DNA of 64,000 bases from Pogostemon cablin (GCA_023678885.1 CM042987.1:22964927-23028926); one strand, 5' to 3'; shown: positions 10,020 through 20,658, numbered from the stretch's first letter. Numbers and translations: made by a program. Notes: generated by a model not told the origin, from the sequence alone.

Positions 10020-12035
10020 GACATTTTTGATGAGAGTGGAAGGAAAATCAAGAGGAGTTCTGTCTTCGAAAGGCTTGGAAGTGTCTTCGAAAGGCTCGGA
10101 CCGTGTGAAAGGAACAAGATTGGGAAGAAAAATAATTTCAAGTCTCCTAGCTTCCCAAAACTCCGAAGTCGAATCCCTTCTCGTATGAAGAGGCGAAATA
10201 TCTTGACAGTCTCATGTGGAAGAGAGTTGAAGGCTAATATGCAGACAATTGTCTTTACTAAAGAAGACAATGATGATGATAAAGAAAGTGTAGCTTCCAC
10301 CAATCATATCACTGCTCTTGAGGATTCTCAAGTGGAGGAAGTGGATGCTGAGGATGCCCCTCCGCAATTTGAGGAGGGTGTGAAAGCCACTATTGATGAG
10401 TTGAAAGAAATCAACTTAGGTGACGAAGGCGACTCACGTCCTACTTACATAAGTGCCCTGCTAAGTAATGAGGAAGAAGAACAATATATCAGACTTTTAC
10501 GAGAATTTCAGGATGTCTTTGCATGGTCGCATAAAGAAATGCCAGGCTTGGATCCAAAGATCGCAGTACATCATTTGTCCATCAAAAAGGGAACTCGGCC
10601 AATTAAGCAAATGCAGCGTCGATTTCGACCAGAGTTAATTCCATTAATTGAAGATGAAGTTAATAAGCTTCTTGAAGCAGGCAAGATCAGAGAAGTCAAG
10701 TATCCTACATGGATTTCTAACATCGTGCCAGTGAGAAAGAAAAATGGGCAAATCAGAGTATGTGTTGATTTTCGGGATTTGAACATGGCGTGTCCGAAAG
10801 ATGACTTCCCACTGCCAATTGCTGAGCTCATGATAGATGCAACAACGGGGCATGAAGTCCTTTCGTTTATGGATGGATCATCTGGCTACAACCAGATTGG
10901 TCTGGCTCCCGAAGACCAAGAGAAAACAGCCTTTCGTACTCCGAAAGGAATATATTGCTATAATGTGATGCCATTTGGCTTAAAGAATGCTGGTGCTACT
11001 TATCAACGAGCCACGCAGAAGATATTTGATGACATGCTTCATAAAATTGTCGAATGCTACGTTGATGATATTGTGGTTAAATCAAAGAAAAAGAAAAATT
11101 ATCTCCACAATTTAAGGCGAGTGTTTGAGCGTTTAAGGGAGCATCAACTCAAGATGAATCCACTCAAGTGTGCATTTGGGGTTACATCCGAAAAATTTCT
11201 TGGATTTATTGTTCGCCGTCGAGGAATTGAGATTGAGAAGGCAAAGATTGATGCAATCATGAAGATGCATGTGCCTCGGAACATCCATGAACTCAAAAGT
11301 CTGCAAGAAAAATTGGCATACTTGAGAAGATTCATATCAAACTTGGCCGGTCGATGTCAACCGTTTAGTCATCTCATGAAGAAAGGCAGTATATTTGAAT
11401 GGGATGAAGCTTGCAATAATGCTTTAAATAGCATTAAAGAGTATTTGATGAAGGCACCAGTGTTGTGTGCACCAATACCTGGACGTTCGTTAATTCTCTA
11501 CCTAGCTGCTCAAGAACGTTGTGTTGGAGCTTTACTCGCACAAGAGAATGATGATGGTAAAGAAACTGCCCTTTACTATTTGAGTAGAACCATGACTCCA
11601 AATGAGTTGAAATATTCACCAATTGAGAAGATCTGCTTGGCCCTTATCTTCGTGATTCAGAAGTTGAAACATTACTTCCAAGCTCATACAGTTCGGCTAG
11701 TTTCAAAAGCTAACCCACTAAAGTTCGTCATGTCAAAGCCAGTACTCTCAGATCGGCTTGCCAGTTGGTATCTCCAACTTCAACAGTTTGAGATTGTATA
11801 TGTCCCTCAGAAGGCCGTAAAAGAACAAGTGTTGGCAGATTTTCTAGTTGATCATCCAATGCCTGCAGAATGGGAACTGTCTGATGAACTCCCTGATGAA
11901 GATGCTTTCGCTGTGGAGATAGCTTCTCCTTGGAAAATGTATTTTGATGGAGCATCTCATAGGGAAGGGGTCGGTGCTGGAGTCGTATTCGTAACATCCA
12001 GTGGTGAAGTTTTGAACCATTCTCATTTTTCTTAA
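10020..12035 (+). pseudogene. pol: Reverse transcriptase and first RNase H of the Tat element
   Basis: This is the longest clean stretch: one frame open from 10020, with an in-frame ATG at 10185, to the TAA ending at 12035. RT motifs are in order: VRKKNGQIRVCVDFRDLN, a catalytic FMD...SGYNQI near 10866, TAFRTPKG...YNVMPFGLKNAGATYQR, and the YVDD box at 11058-11069. The connection and RNase H region follow to about 11850. The usual first catalytic Asp of that RNase H is replaced (LYLAAQER), as in other Tat elements where a second RNase H supplies the activity. The frame then enters the archaeal-type RNase H and is lost near 12020. RT copies the genomic RNA primed by a tRNA at 7265. The RT domain itself looks functional; its broken surroundings are what disable it. 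Confidence 0.93.
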
Positions 12036-12330
12036 TAGAAAACTGCTCTAACAATGTAGCCGAGTATCAAGCACTCATACTTGGTTTAGAGATGGCCATC
12101 GATATAAAGCAATTACACCTTAAAGTGTATGGTGATTCGTTACTTGTGATAAACCAACTACTTGGGATGTATGAAGTAAGGAAGCTTGAGTTGTTCCCAT
12201 ACCACAAGTATGCTCAAAAGCTGATGAGCTGGCTTGGTGATGTTGATATCGAGCATTTACCCAGAAGAGAGAATAAGCAAGCTGACGCCCTCGCCAAGCT
12301 AGCATCAAATATAGCTATGCAGGAGGCGCA
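11935..12330 (+). pseudogene. Second, archaeal-type RNase H (aRH) of the Tat element, frameshifted
   Basis: MYFDGASHREGVGAGVVF lies at the end of the RT frame. In the next frame come NVAEYQALILGLEMA, VYGDSLLVINQL and KQADALAKLASN. The four acidic catalytic positions (Asp of FDGAS, Glu of AEYQ, Asp of YGDS, Asp of ADAL) are all present but lie across a frameshift near 12015-12020. An aRH between RNase H and integrase is the diagnostic feature of the Tat lineage. It would degrade the RNA strand during minus-strand synthesis. Confidence 0.87.
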
Positions 12331-13687
12331 AGTTCAAATTTCAGTGTGCAAAAGTTGGGTTGTACTACCAATCTTCGAGGATGATGATTATGAAGAAGTT
12401 GAAAATCATTTGGTGGAAGTCTTCGAAATTGAAGAAGAGGATTGGCGTCAACCACTCATCGATTATCTCAAGTATGATAAATTGCCAAATGAGCCACGTC
12501 AAAGGGTTGATATTCGGCGTCGGGCACCTCGATTTATTTACTTCAAAGGCACAATGTATAGAAGATCATTTGATGGAATTTTCTTGAGATGCCTAAGTAA
12601 AGAAGAGTCTGTTCAAGCAATGGAGGAAGCTCATTCCGGAATTTGCGGTGCTCATCAGTCTGGGCCGAAGCTATACTTCAGAATCAAAAGAATGGGCTAC
12701 TATTGGCCAACAATGGTGAAAGATTGCATGGAATATGCACAAAAATGTCAGGCTTGCCAATTTCATGGGAACTTGATCCATCAACCACCGGAGCCTTTGC
12801 ACCCGACAGTTGCTTCATGGTCTTTTGATGCTTGGGGATTAGATGTGGTGGGGCCTCTCACAAAATCTTCTGGTGGTCATCTCTACATCCTTGCTGCTAC
12901 CGATTACTTTTCCAAATGGGCTGAAGCTGTGCCTTTGAGGGAAGTAAAGAAGGAAACTATTGCTGATTTCATTCGGATCAACATCATTTACAGATATGGT
13001 GTTCCCCGCTATATCATCACCGATAATGGAAAGTCATTCAGAAACAGCTGGATCGATAAGTTGTGTGAGAAGTTCGACTTCAAACAAAGGAAGTCGTCAA
13101 TGTATAATGCAGCTGCCAATGGTCTAGCTGAAGCATTCAACAAAACCCTGTGCAGTCTGTTGAAGAAGGTAGTCTCCAAGTCTAAAAGAGATTGGCATGA
13201 AAGAATAAATGAAGCTTTATGGGCGTACCGCACCACCTATAGAACTCCTACTCAGGCTACTTCGTATTCTTTGGTTTATGGTGTTGAAGCTATGGTACTT
13301 CTCGAGAAACAAATTCCTTCTTTAAGGATAGCCATACAAGAAGGCTTAACCGAAGAAGAAAATGCAAAGTTGCGCCTTCAAGAGTTAGAAGCTCTAGATG
13401 AGAAGAGGTTAGAGGCACAACAAAGACTTGAGTGTTATCAATCTCGCTTATCCAGAACATTCAACAAAAGGGTGAAGATACGTTCTTTTCAAGTTGGCGA
13501 CTTGGTGCTTGCCGTGAGAAGACCTATTGTGGTCACACATCTTGTTGGAAATAAGTTTCTCCAAAAATGGGATGGCCCTCATGTTGTAAAGGAAGTATAC
13601 ACAAATGGCGCCTACAAGTTGATATCAGAAGATGGCGTAAACATTGGCCCCATAAATGGAAAATTCTTGAAACGCTATTACGCGTAA
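12331..13687 (+). CDS. Integrase of the Tat element
   Basis: It lies in one continuous frame that contains the end of the aRH, with an in-frame ATG at 12092, and ends with the stop at 13685-13687. The zinc-binding HHCC module is seen as EEAHSGICGAH...CQACQ (about 12625-12765). The catalytic triad is complete: Asp at 12842-12844 (GLDVVGP), Asp at 13022-13024 (TDNGKSF) and Glu at 13130-13132 (GLAEAFNK), giving the canonical D-x35-E spacing. The C-terminal part has WDGPHVVKEVYTNGAYKL and ends KRYYA. Integrase inserts the cDNA and here produced the 5-bp duplication. It has no broken motif, but it is out of frame with the rest of the polyprotein. Confidence 0.92.
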
Positions 13688-13905
13688 AACAACTACAAGA
13701 TACAACGCTCCTTGATATGAGCTAAAACTGTCCACATGATACTCCTTGATATGAGTTTAAACTATCTGACACAAATAATGCAAGGCTCCTTGACACGAGT
13801 ATAAACTGTCTACAAGTTCAAATTCAAGACTCATTGACATGAGTATAAGTTGTCAGCAAATTCAAACACCATGCTCCGTGACGCATGAGCCTAAACTGCA
13901 TGTTA
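13688..13905. repeat. Diverged tandem repeats after the integrase stop
   Basis: Imperfect units about 55-60 bp apart share a CTCCTTGA(TA/CA)(CG)GAGT-TAAACTGTC core. They grade into the regular 37-bp array that follows. The complementary core ACAGTTTATACTC recurs in the gag-only element at 44170-44955. Confidence 0.7.
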
Positions 13906-14090
13906 CTCCTGGTCCACACGAGTATAAACTGTGTATGACAAACTCCTGGTCCGCACGAGTATAAACTGTGTACGACAAACTCCTGGTCCGCACAAGTATA
14001 AACTGTGTATGACGAACTCCTGGTCCGCATGAGTATAAAATGTGTACGACACACTCCTGGCCCGCATGAGTATAAACTGTGCACGGCACC
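13906..14090. repeat. Minisatellite, five 37-bp units
   Basis: Five head-to-tail units of 37 bp each begin CTCCTGG(T/C)CCGCA and contain GAGTATAAACTGTG. They differ from one another by 1-6 bases. The three overlapping minus-strand open frames through it are repeat artefacts. Confidence 0.93.
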
Positions 14091-14277
14091 CCCCAATCAA
14101 AACCATGTCCCTTTGAACTACGTTATGACTTGATTCTCTTTAAGGGATACGTAGGCAGCTTAATACTTTGTTAAGTTCAGTCATGTTTTCATTTGTTCGC
14201 ATCAAGTTTGTGAAGCAAGAAGAAAATTAAGGTACATAGGCAGCTTAGCAGCCTACTAAGTTCAGTCATTACGTAAG
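14091..14277. other. Conserved untranslated block between minisatellite and antisense gene
   Basis: This contains two diverged copies of a GGATACGTAGGCAGCTTA / GGTACATAGGCAGCTTAG segment followed by a TTAAGTTCAGTCAT motif. The same block, in opposite orientation, is present in the gag-only element at about 44080-44160. It is therefore a conserved non-coding part of this retrotransposon family. Confidence 0.6.
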
Positions 14278-15367
14278 TTATCTTGAGTAAGTTACCATAT
14301 CAATAAAAGAAGAGATAATTTTCAAGTGATGAGACAAATATTGAGATACAAGCCTACTGATGAAAAAAAAAATATAGTAAAGCAATAGAAATGAACGAGA
14401 AATATTTATTTCTATTCGCAAATTACCTGCATTCGGTATATGGAAAGCATACAAGGAAAAGCAAGTAAATGAAAAAAAAAGAAGAAAACAAAGCAGTCCT
14501 ACACTAGATAAAAAATCTCGAGAAACTATGTCTCGTACAGCAGACCGCAAAGATGTCTTCGCTTTCTTCAAATCTTTAGACTCTTTTAAAACAGCTGCTT
14601 TGTCAAGTGCAAGGATCTCCTCCTCTACATTCTCGATTTCCTTCTTAGCACGACAAAGTGTTTGTAGAAGATGATCAGCTACCTTGGGTAAAGTCTTTCC
14701 ACCTTTTCCCAAATTAGCCATCTCTTTACTTATCTTCTCCAATTCTTCACCAGTTGTTCTTAGTTACTTTGCTTCCGCTGCATAGACGTCTTTACAACTC
14801 TGCAGACGACCCTTGAGGTTAGTGAAATGTTTAACATAACCTCCCGTGGATGACTCTTCATCAGATTTTACTTTTGCATCAGTATAAGCATCAGCCTTAT
14901 CAAATAGGGACCCCAAGGCTTCCTCCAAGGAAGAGCAGTCAACATTAATAGCCTTCACATCTTCCACTAAGGCAAATACTTCTTTCTTCAGAGAAGATAA
15001 AAACTCGAGAGGAGTCCGTTCAAGTTCTTTCTTATAACCGCCCATACTTCTCGAGCAAGTTTTCCTTTGATACCATGAGTAATCTTCTTCGATGTAAATT
15101 CTGATATTGCGGGGCATGCTTTTGAAGAAGAATCCACCTCAGTGTTAGGATCGCGACTTTCAACACATTCGTCATCATTATCAGAGCTAGAAGTGATGCC
15201 CAAAATCTGATAAAGAAAAATAATATACTAAGGTAAAAGAGATGTTAGATAAAAGTGAAATTTGTGTGAGAAAGAGGGGCAACCTCATTTGCCAAAGCTC
15301 TTGAAGTACCAACAACAGCTAATTCTTTGCCTTCTGCAGTTTTAGAGCTAGAAATCTTCTGTGCAGC

Positions 15368-15369
15368 CT

Positions 15370-15446
<77 letters not shown>

Positions 15447-15504
15447 TAGAGAAAGGATTTCGTAAGAGGAAAATAAAAAGAGAAGGAAAGAGAATAAAGG
15501 AAAC
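15368..15504 (-). other. Intron of the antisense PMD gene, filled largely by an AT microsatellite
   Basis: The minus-strand donor is GAG/GTTTCC at 15505/15504 and the acceptor is TTTTAG/GCTGCAC at 15368/15367. A perfect (AT)n run at 15372-15442 makes up half of the intron, directly upstream of the acceptor. A second candidate intron lies at about 15208-15283, with a TTTCTTTATCAG acceptor. Confidence 0.6.
15372..15442. repeat. AT dinucleotide microsatellite
   Basis: A (AT)n run of about 71 bp inside the PMD intron. Confidence 0.95.
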
Positions 15505-17412
15505 CTCATCAGCTTGTTTCTCAATAGATCTCTTCCTCTTCCAATGAGGTTCAGTAGCAGCACTACAACTTTCTGTGGATTGAGAAAGGTTTTTCTTCCT
15601 TTTATGTGACGCAGGATGTGAAGCTTCAGCATGCACTGGAGAAATATCTTGAACCTCTCGGTTATTTTCATCAAGATCATTTATGATATTCACTTCTTCA
15701 TTCAAGGGTTCTGAAGTTGGAACGATTGTATCTTCAATATGATCATAGAATTGCTTCCACCATTCCTTATATTCAGACGTGGAGTAATTTTTAGGAGCTG
15801 AGGCAGCACATGGAAAATAAGTTTCAGAGTTGGAATTACACGTAGTACTGTGTCTCCAATGGTGAAATCCGTCTTCCAGGGAAGCCTCGCGAAGGTCCGT
15901 TCTGAGCATCATAGGAATGCCTTGCATGAACCCAAATTGACGAGAAAATCTATGTGGTGAGTAAGGCTCCATCGCAAAATAATCACCTCGTCGCAAGGTA
16001 AGATAACTAGTACGAATAGCCACGAAATGGGCCCAGCTGTCCCAATTGCTTTGTCCATCATCCACAAAATGGATAGCTTTATCTTTTGAAAATATATTGC
16101 AAGTCCACGAAGTATTATCGGCTATATGAATTCGTTTGCGAGCATCCTCGGGACTAAAACATCTTGCACCCTGCTCACCAGCATAAGCTACCATTCGAGG
16201 ATGATTTAATTTACTGCCAATCGGAAAATGAGTCTTAAAGTAGTGGGCTAACCAAGCATTAACAAAATGAATAGGAAATGTTGATCTACTTCTGAAGGAT
16301 TTGGTGAGTTATAGATTGCGTTCAAACCACGGTAAATGCTTGTCAAAATTGGAATTGCCAGACTTACTTTTTTTTCAGCAGCCATTAAGCTTGCCACCTC
16401 AAAAGTACTTGGCCGTATTAAGCCTGGCTCAGTACCCAGGAGTGCAAAAGTACAAAGCCAACAAGCTAAATAAGCAGCTAAGTAGGTCTCTTCGTGATGT
16501 GTAGGATGAATGCCCAACTTCTTAAATTGGTCTATCTCAGCAGACGTCCATGACCTATGATTGGGAACAATACCACTCGGATTATAAGTTTTCTTTGGAC
16601 GAGAAGTTGATTTTTTTTCGACACGCTTAGGAGGCGGTAGATAAGTTATAGTCTTTCTAGACCAAAAATCTACCCAATGTTCAATTGATATACTTTGCCT
16701 AGCGGTGTTTTGGCAAAGCAAATGATAAGCACCAAGTAAAGATCGACAGCTGTATGGGATTCATAAATCATCTTTCTTGGAAAGAAGTTCAGCTGAACTT
16801 GGAATTACTTCGTCTTATATATTACCAGCTATCGGTAGTCCCATCAAATTATACAAATCCCATAGAGAAATTGACATTTCTCCAAAGGAAGTGAGCAAAG
16901 TGTTGGTAACAGGGCACCACGCCTCATAGAAAGCTTTGATAATCTCTTGGTTGCAGTCATAAGTAAAGAGGGATGCAAAGACAGCATCATAAAGCTTTAT
17001 GTCATGGAGTCTCGGTTGGCATCGACTGAGAATATCTTCAGTCCACTCCCAATATCATTTGGTATAGTGGAAGTCACTACGAAATTTGAGGGGTTCCCCC
17101 CAAGCTGCTTCATTTTTTTCTTTCCCTTTCGCAAATCGTCTTCTCAAAGATGGTAGAGGCTCCACATTAGGGTTGGGCTCAATATCAGCTCCTTTCAAAG
17201 TCCAAATTATGTTATTTTTGCCGGAAGAAAGTTCGTGAGACCAACATTCTAAAAAGAAATTGTTCTTGAATTTTGGAGGGATTATGGCATGGTTCCCAAG
17301 TAAAGAATCTTCAACTAGAAGGCGAGTTCCTTGTTGTAAAGGTTGGCGATCATCATTAAGAATCACTAGTAGCTGGAGCCGGATTTTCCCGTAGCAGGTT
17401 TGAAGTAAACCA

Positions 17413-17862
17413 TGTCGAAGACCGCAATTTGCTACAAAAGAAGTGAAGGGGTGTTAAAAATGGGCATTGAAAAAAAGTTAATTAATGAAAGAACCCAAAA
17501 TAAATTATGGGGTCAATTAATTAATAAAATCCAAAATTATAAATTAAGTCCATAAAGGGAGAGGTCCAAAATATTAAAATGAGCCATTAAAATAATTCAT
17601 GTGAGTTTAATTAAATTAAGCCCAAGAACATGAATTAAGATTAAATGGCCCAAGAATTTAAGGCCCAAAATAATTTATGTTTAAATCAAAAGAGACATGA
17701 ATTAAAAGGATAAAAGGGAAGACATAATTAAGTGGTAGGATGGCCCAAAAGGAAAATAAAAAAGGAAGAGGAGGCCCAAAATCGTGTGAGCCCAATAAAA
17801 ATAATGAGCCCAAGATAGAAGGAACAAATTGGGAAGTCAAAATTAGGAAAGTTTAGTCAAAA
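17413..17862. other. AT-rich spacer dense in GGCCCA/GCCCAA motifs
   Basis: There is no coding sequence. At least ten GCCCA/TGGGC-type motifs occur in about 400 bp (for example ATGGCCCAAGAATTTAAGGC). In plant promoters TGGGCY is the site II element. Its position upstream of the antisense PMD gene, and also upstream of the GC-rich block on the plus strand, would suit a two-way promoter. That role is inference. Confidence 0.4.
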
Positions 17863-18397
17863 TTGGAGAATCCATTCTTCTCTCTTCACGGGAGTTCTCC
17901 ACTGAACAGATCCTGTCGCCTATCCTCCACAGCTGTTCGAACCGAAGAAGCGCACCGCCGCGCTGGCTCCTCCACCCTCGCCGGAGACGACCTGCCGCCG
18001 GATCGGTTACTGCTGTCCCATGACCGATCGCTGCCGCCAGCTACCTCTCCACTCGCCAACAGCCTTGCCCGTCCACATCGGCCGAAAGCGCCGCTAACAC
18101 TCCACCATCAGCCGCCGCTGTTGTTGGAGTCCGCACCATCGAAGTCTCCACCATCAGCCTTCGCCACTGCAAATACAGCCGGAGAAGGCTCCTTTAATCG
18201 TTGCCGGAGTCCGTGCAATCGTCATCATCAAACACCACCACTATGTGCAGCCACACGCACAGTCGAAAATCACGCCGAAAGCACGACCCCAACAATGGAA
18301 ATTTCGTGACCCGCCGCAAATCGCCTCGTCGGATCTATCGCCGAGCAGTCCAGAAATCGCGCCCTATCATGCATCAACCACCGCCACCAGCTCGTTC
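17863..18397 (+). other. GC-rich, ORF-like block of unknown origin in the Tat element
   Basis: The GC content rises abruptly and a plus-strand frame is open from an ATG at 17863 for 148 codons, rich in Pro, Ser, Arg, Ala and His. Other frames overlap it. I recognise no domain, and the composition alone would keep several frames open. A very similar pairing of a GGCCCA-rich AT stretch with a GC-rich block occurs in the copia element (53900-55340). It could be a captured gene 5' end or a non-coding regulatory segment. Confidence 0.3.
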
Positions 18398-18725
18398 AGC
18401 GGGTTTGTAACATCTTTCCGAAATCGTTCGAAGCGGGTTTGTAACACCTCTTCCGGAATCGTTCGAAGCGGGTTTGTAACACCGCCACCAGCTCGTTCAG
18501 CGGGTTTGTAACACCTCTTCCGGAATCATTCGAAGCGGGTTTGTAACACCTCTTCCGGAATCGTTCGAAGCGGGTTTGTAACACCGCCACCAGCTCGTTC
18601 AGCGGGTTTGTAACACCTCTTCCGGAATCGTTCGAAGCGGGTTTATAACACCTCTTCCGAAATCGTTCGAAGCGGGTTTGTAACACCTCCTCCGGAATCG
18701 TTCGAAGCGGGTTTGTAACACCGCT
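18398..18725. repeat. Minisatellite of 32-35-bp units with higher-order pattern
   Basis: Ten head-to-tail units each start AGCGGGTTTGTAACA. Two variants alternate: a 35-bp form continuing CCTCTTCCGGAATCGTTCGA and a 32-bp form continuing CCGCCACCAGCTCGTTC. The pattern is long-long-short-long-long-short-long-long-long, then a truncated end. The short form repeats the end of the GC-rich block, so the array appears to have grown out of that block. Units are nearly identical, so the array is recent. Confidence 0.93.
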
Positions 18726-19570
18726 GAGGTAGCCCATTCACACAAGAAATATAATAAAGGAGCAGAGTATTCGAAGGTACAAAAATTTGAATATACCTTT
18801 GACGGTGTTGTGTTGTGAAATTTGTGGGTGATACAGTTTTGAAAAAAAAAGAAGGAAAAGCAAGTATACTTTACTGTTATCACTCAAATTTCTTGCACAA
18901 TAAAATTAAAAAAAAAAAGATTAAGGTGTAGTAAAATTAAGGGCTTACACTTGTTATACGGATGGAAATTCCTTTATGATGTTCTGCCTTGTATGATGTA
19001 TTCGGCTGGAGTGGTTTCTTAAAGAAAGCTGCAGGAAAAGAAGAAGAGCATTAGTTGTTTGCTGGTAAAATCAGTGCAATACTTCAAAAAAAAATGAGGA
19101 AGACGAATCTAGGGTTGAAGTTCCTTACTTTCTGTGAAAAAAATCAGAGTTCATGGATCTTATTATATAGTAAGGGATATTCAAGAATTTATGGAAATTA
19201 TTTGTATGAGGTAAATCTCTACAAAATTTGAAGGGATTCTTTACTACAAATAAATCTATAATTTTGGGTGGGATTGGCTGCATGTCTTGGTGAACAAGAT
19301 ACGAGTGCTATATTTATTTCCTAATGAGATTTCGGAGATCACACGTACGTAAGGATTAATTGGGCCAAGAAAGGAATTTCGGGCTAAAAAATAAATAAAT
19401 AAAATTCGTTCTTTCTTGTTGGGCCACTAAAAATTGAGCCAAGGAAAAAAATTATTATTTTGAAAAAAAAAAGTAATTTTTTCAATTGCAAAAGTCCAGA
19501 TTACAAATGTTGAAAATAAAAGAAACTTTTGCGATTCCTTCACAGCAAGACATGGCGTCCGTGAACAAAT
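18726..19570. other. AT-rich 3' untranslated region of the Tat element
   Basis: There is no recognisable coding sequence between the minisatellite and the polypurine tract. It holds A-rich runs and a few short open frames without motifs. Confidence 0.5.
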
Positions 19571-19584
19571 CGCAAGGGGGCATT
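19571..19584 (+). other. Polypurine tract of the Tat element
   Basis: CGCAAGGGGGCATT lies immediately before the 3' LTR. The gag-only element has GCGAGGGGGCATT in the same place. It primes plus-strand synthesis in LTR elements. Confidence 0.75.
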
Positions 19585-20658
19585 TGTAAGCAGTTAAAAA
19601 TTACGGTCCAATTAAATGGCGACACATGGATTTTATTGATTAAATGTTAATTTATTTTAGAATTTAAATAAATTAATTCCTAAAGTAAATTAATAAATAA
19701 TTTGAGCTCAACATATTAAATGGGACTTAAATTAAATGAGGCCTGACCCAAGTCAAATAAAGCCCAAATTAAATGAGGTCTGACTGAAGTTAAACAAGCC
19801 CATGCAATAAATCAGACCCAAATAAAATAGGTCTGATTACAGCCCAAACAAGTGGAAGCCCAAGCCCGCAGAATCAGGTCAAATCAGTCTGGACCAATCA
19901 AAATGCAAGGCATTAATGAGGGGGTCTTCAAATCTCACCTATATAAAGGGGTCTCTTCTCTCATTTGAGACACACACAAATATCTGAAGACAAAAGCTCT
20001 GAAGAAATCAAGAATACGAGCAGTGCTCCCTTGAATACTTCAAGCATCTTCAAGCGAAGAACAGCCACCAAATCGAAGATCAAGGTTCTGCACCCCTTCG
20101 ATCCGGCGTTTTTCAAAAGAACAGCCACCAATTGGAGATCAAGGTTCTAAACCCCTTCGATCCGGTGTTCTTTAAAAGTAATAACCACCAATTGGAGATC
20201 AAGGTTCTGCACCCCTCCGATCCGGTGTTATTTAAATCAAGTTCTTCAGCGTTCTTCGTGGAAAGCTTCAAGAATAGCGTTTTAATCCGAACAAAGGCTC
20301 GACCCCTCCTGATTAACGTTATAGGTTCAAGAATAACGTTTTAATCCGAACAAAGGTTCGATCCCTCCGGATTAACATTATACACTTTAAATCCGAGTCC
20401 GGATAAGCTTCATTTGAAGATCTGGCTCAACAGACAAGCCAAGTCAACACAAGCTGTCAACACAGTCAGCGTACACTCCAGTCAACTAAAGTCAAAGTCA
20501 ACCCACAAGTCAAGTCAAGTCAAAGCCAAATTGGTTCGAGAGAAGAATCAGAGGATAGATAGAGATTTTTTCTCTATATTCTCAAGTTTAATCCAGCTGG
20601 ATTATCATTGTAATTCTCTTGTATTTATTTTATTATAAATACAATATTTGTTGTTACA
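19585..20658 (+). repeat. 3' LTR of the Tat element (1074 bp)
   Basis: It starts TGTAAGCAG and ends TTGTTACA, with a TATA box at 19939-19948. Three tandem units of the GATCAAGGTTCT block lie at about 20060-20230 against two in the 5' LTR, which accounts for the 59-bp length difference. The GGGTG target duplication follows at 20659-20663. Confidence 0.92.

Larger units (their letters stand above)
14278..17412 (-). pseudogene. Antisense plant mobile domain (PMD, aminotransferase-like) gene inside the retrotransposon, decayed
   Basis: Read on the minus strand, it starts near 17412 (MVYFKPATG). A conserved N-terminal segment follows at 17055-17366 (LVEDSLLGNHAIIPPKF). The PMD core runs YWEWTEDILSRC, LYDAVFASLFTYDCN and WCPVTNTLLTSFGEMSISLW at about 16800-17052. 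It continues with HHEETYLAAYLACWLCTFAL (16248-16721) and DYFAMEPYSPHRFSRQFGF (15319-16194). The C-terminal part is basic and then helical, probably coiled coil (14278-15203). PMDs occur in Arabidopsis MAIN/MAIL1, which act in TE silencing, and in many transposons. Damage includes in-frame TGA at 17055, further stops near 16826 and 16781, a frameshift near 17390 and another near 16255. Introns are still visible at 15368-15504 and about 15208-15283. The enzyme-like name is historical; no aminotransferase activity is implied. Confidence 0.82.
6247..20658 (+). mobile_element. Complete Ty3/gypsy retrotransposon, Tat lineage, 14.4 kb
   Basis: The order is 5' LTR, primer site, gag, protease, RT, RNase H, second (archaeal-type) RNase H, integrase, tandem repeats, antisense PMD gene, GC-rich block, minisatellite, polypurine tract, 3' LTR. 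The second RNase H between pol RNase H and integrase, a protease active site reading DGGS, and the long 3' region place it in the Tat lineage (Retand/Grande/Ogre relatives). Several frameshifts and stops show this copy is no longer self-sufficient. Its LTRs differ by scattered substitutions and one 59-bp repeat-unit indel. The element is inserted into an unidentified gene-like sequence and generated the GGGTG duplication. Confidence 0.93.

Noticed and set aside
13824..14106. Three overlapping minus-strand open frames
   Set aside because: They are generated by the 37-bp minisatellite. A 37-bp unit shifts frame each repeat, so all frames stay open together.
15319..15504. C-terminal Tyr-Ile repeat tail on the PMD frame
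   Set aside because: It is read-through of an intron containing (AT)n; donor and acceptor sites flank it.
18398..18725. CRISPR-like array
   Set aside because: Units are directly adjacent with no unique spacers, and this is plant nuclear DNA; it is a minisatellite.
18396..18883. Minus-strand frames with repeated FERFRKRCYKPASN-type peptide
   Set aside because: They are translations of the 32-35-bp minisatellite; there is no evidence of selection on the peptide.
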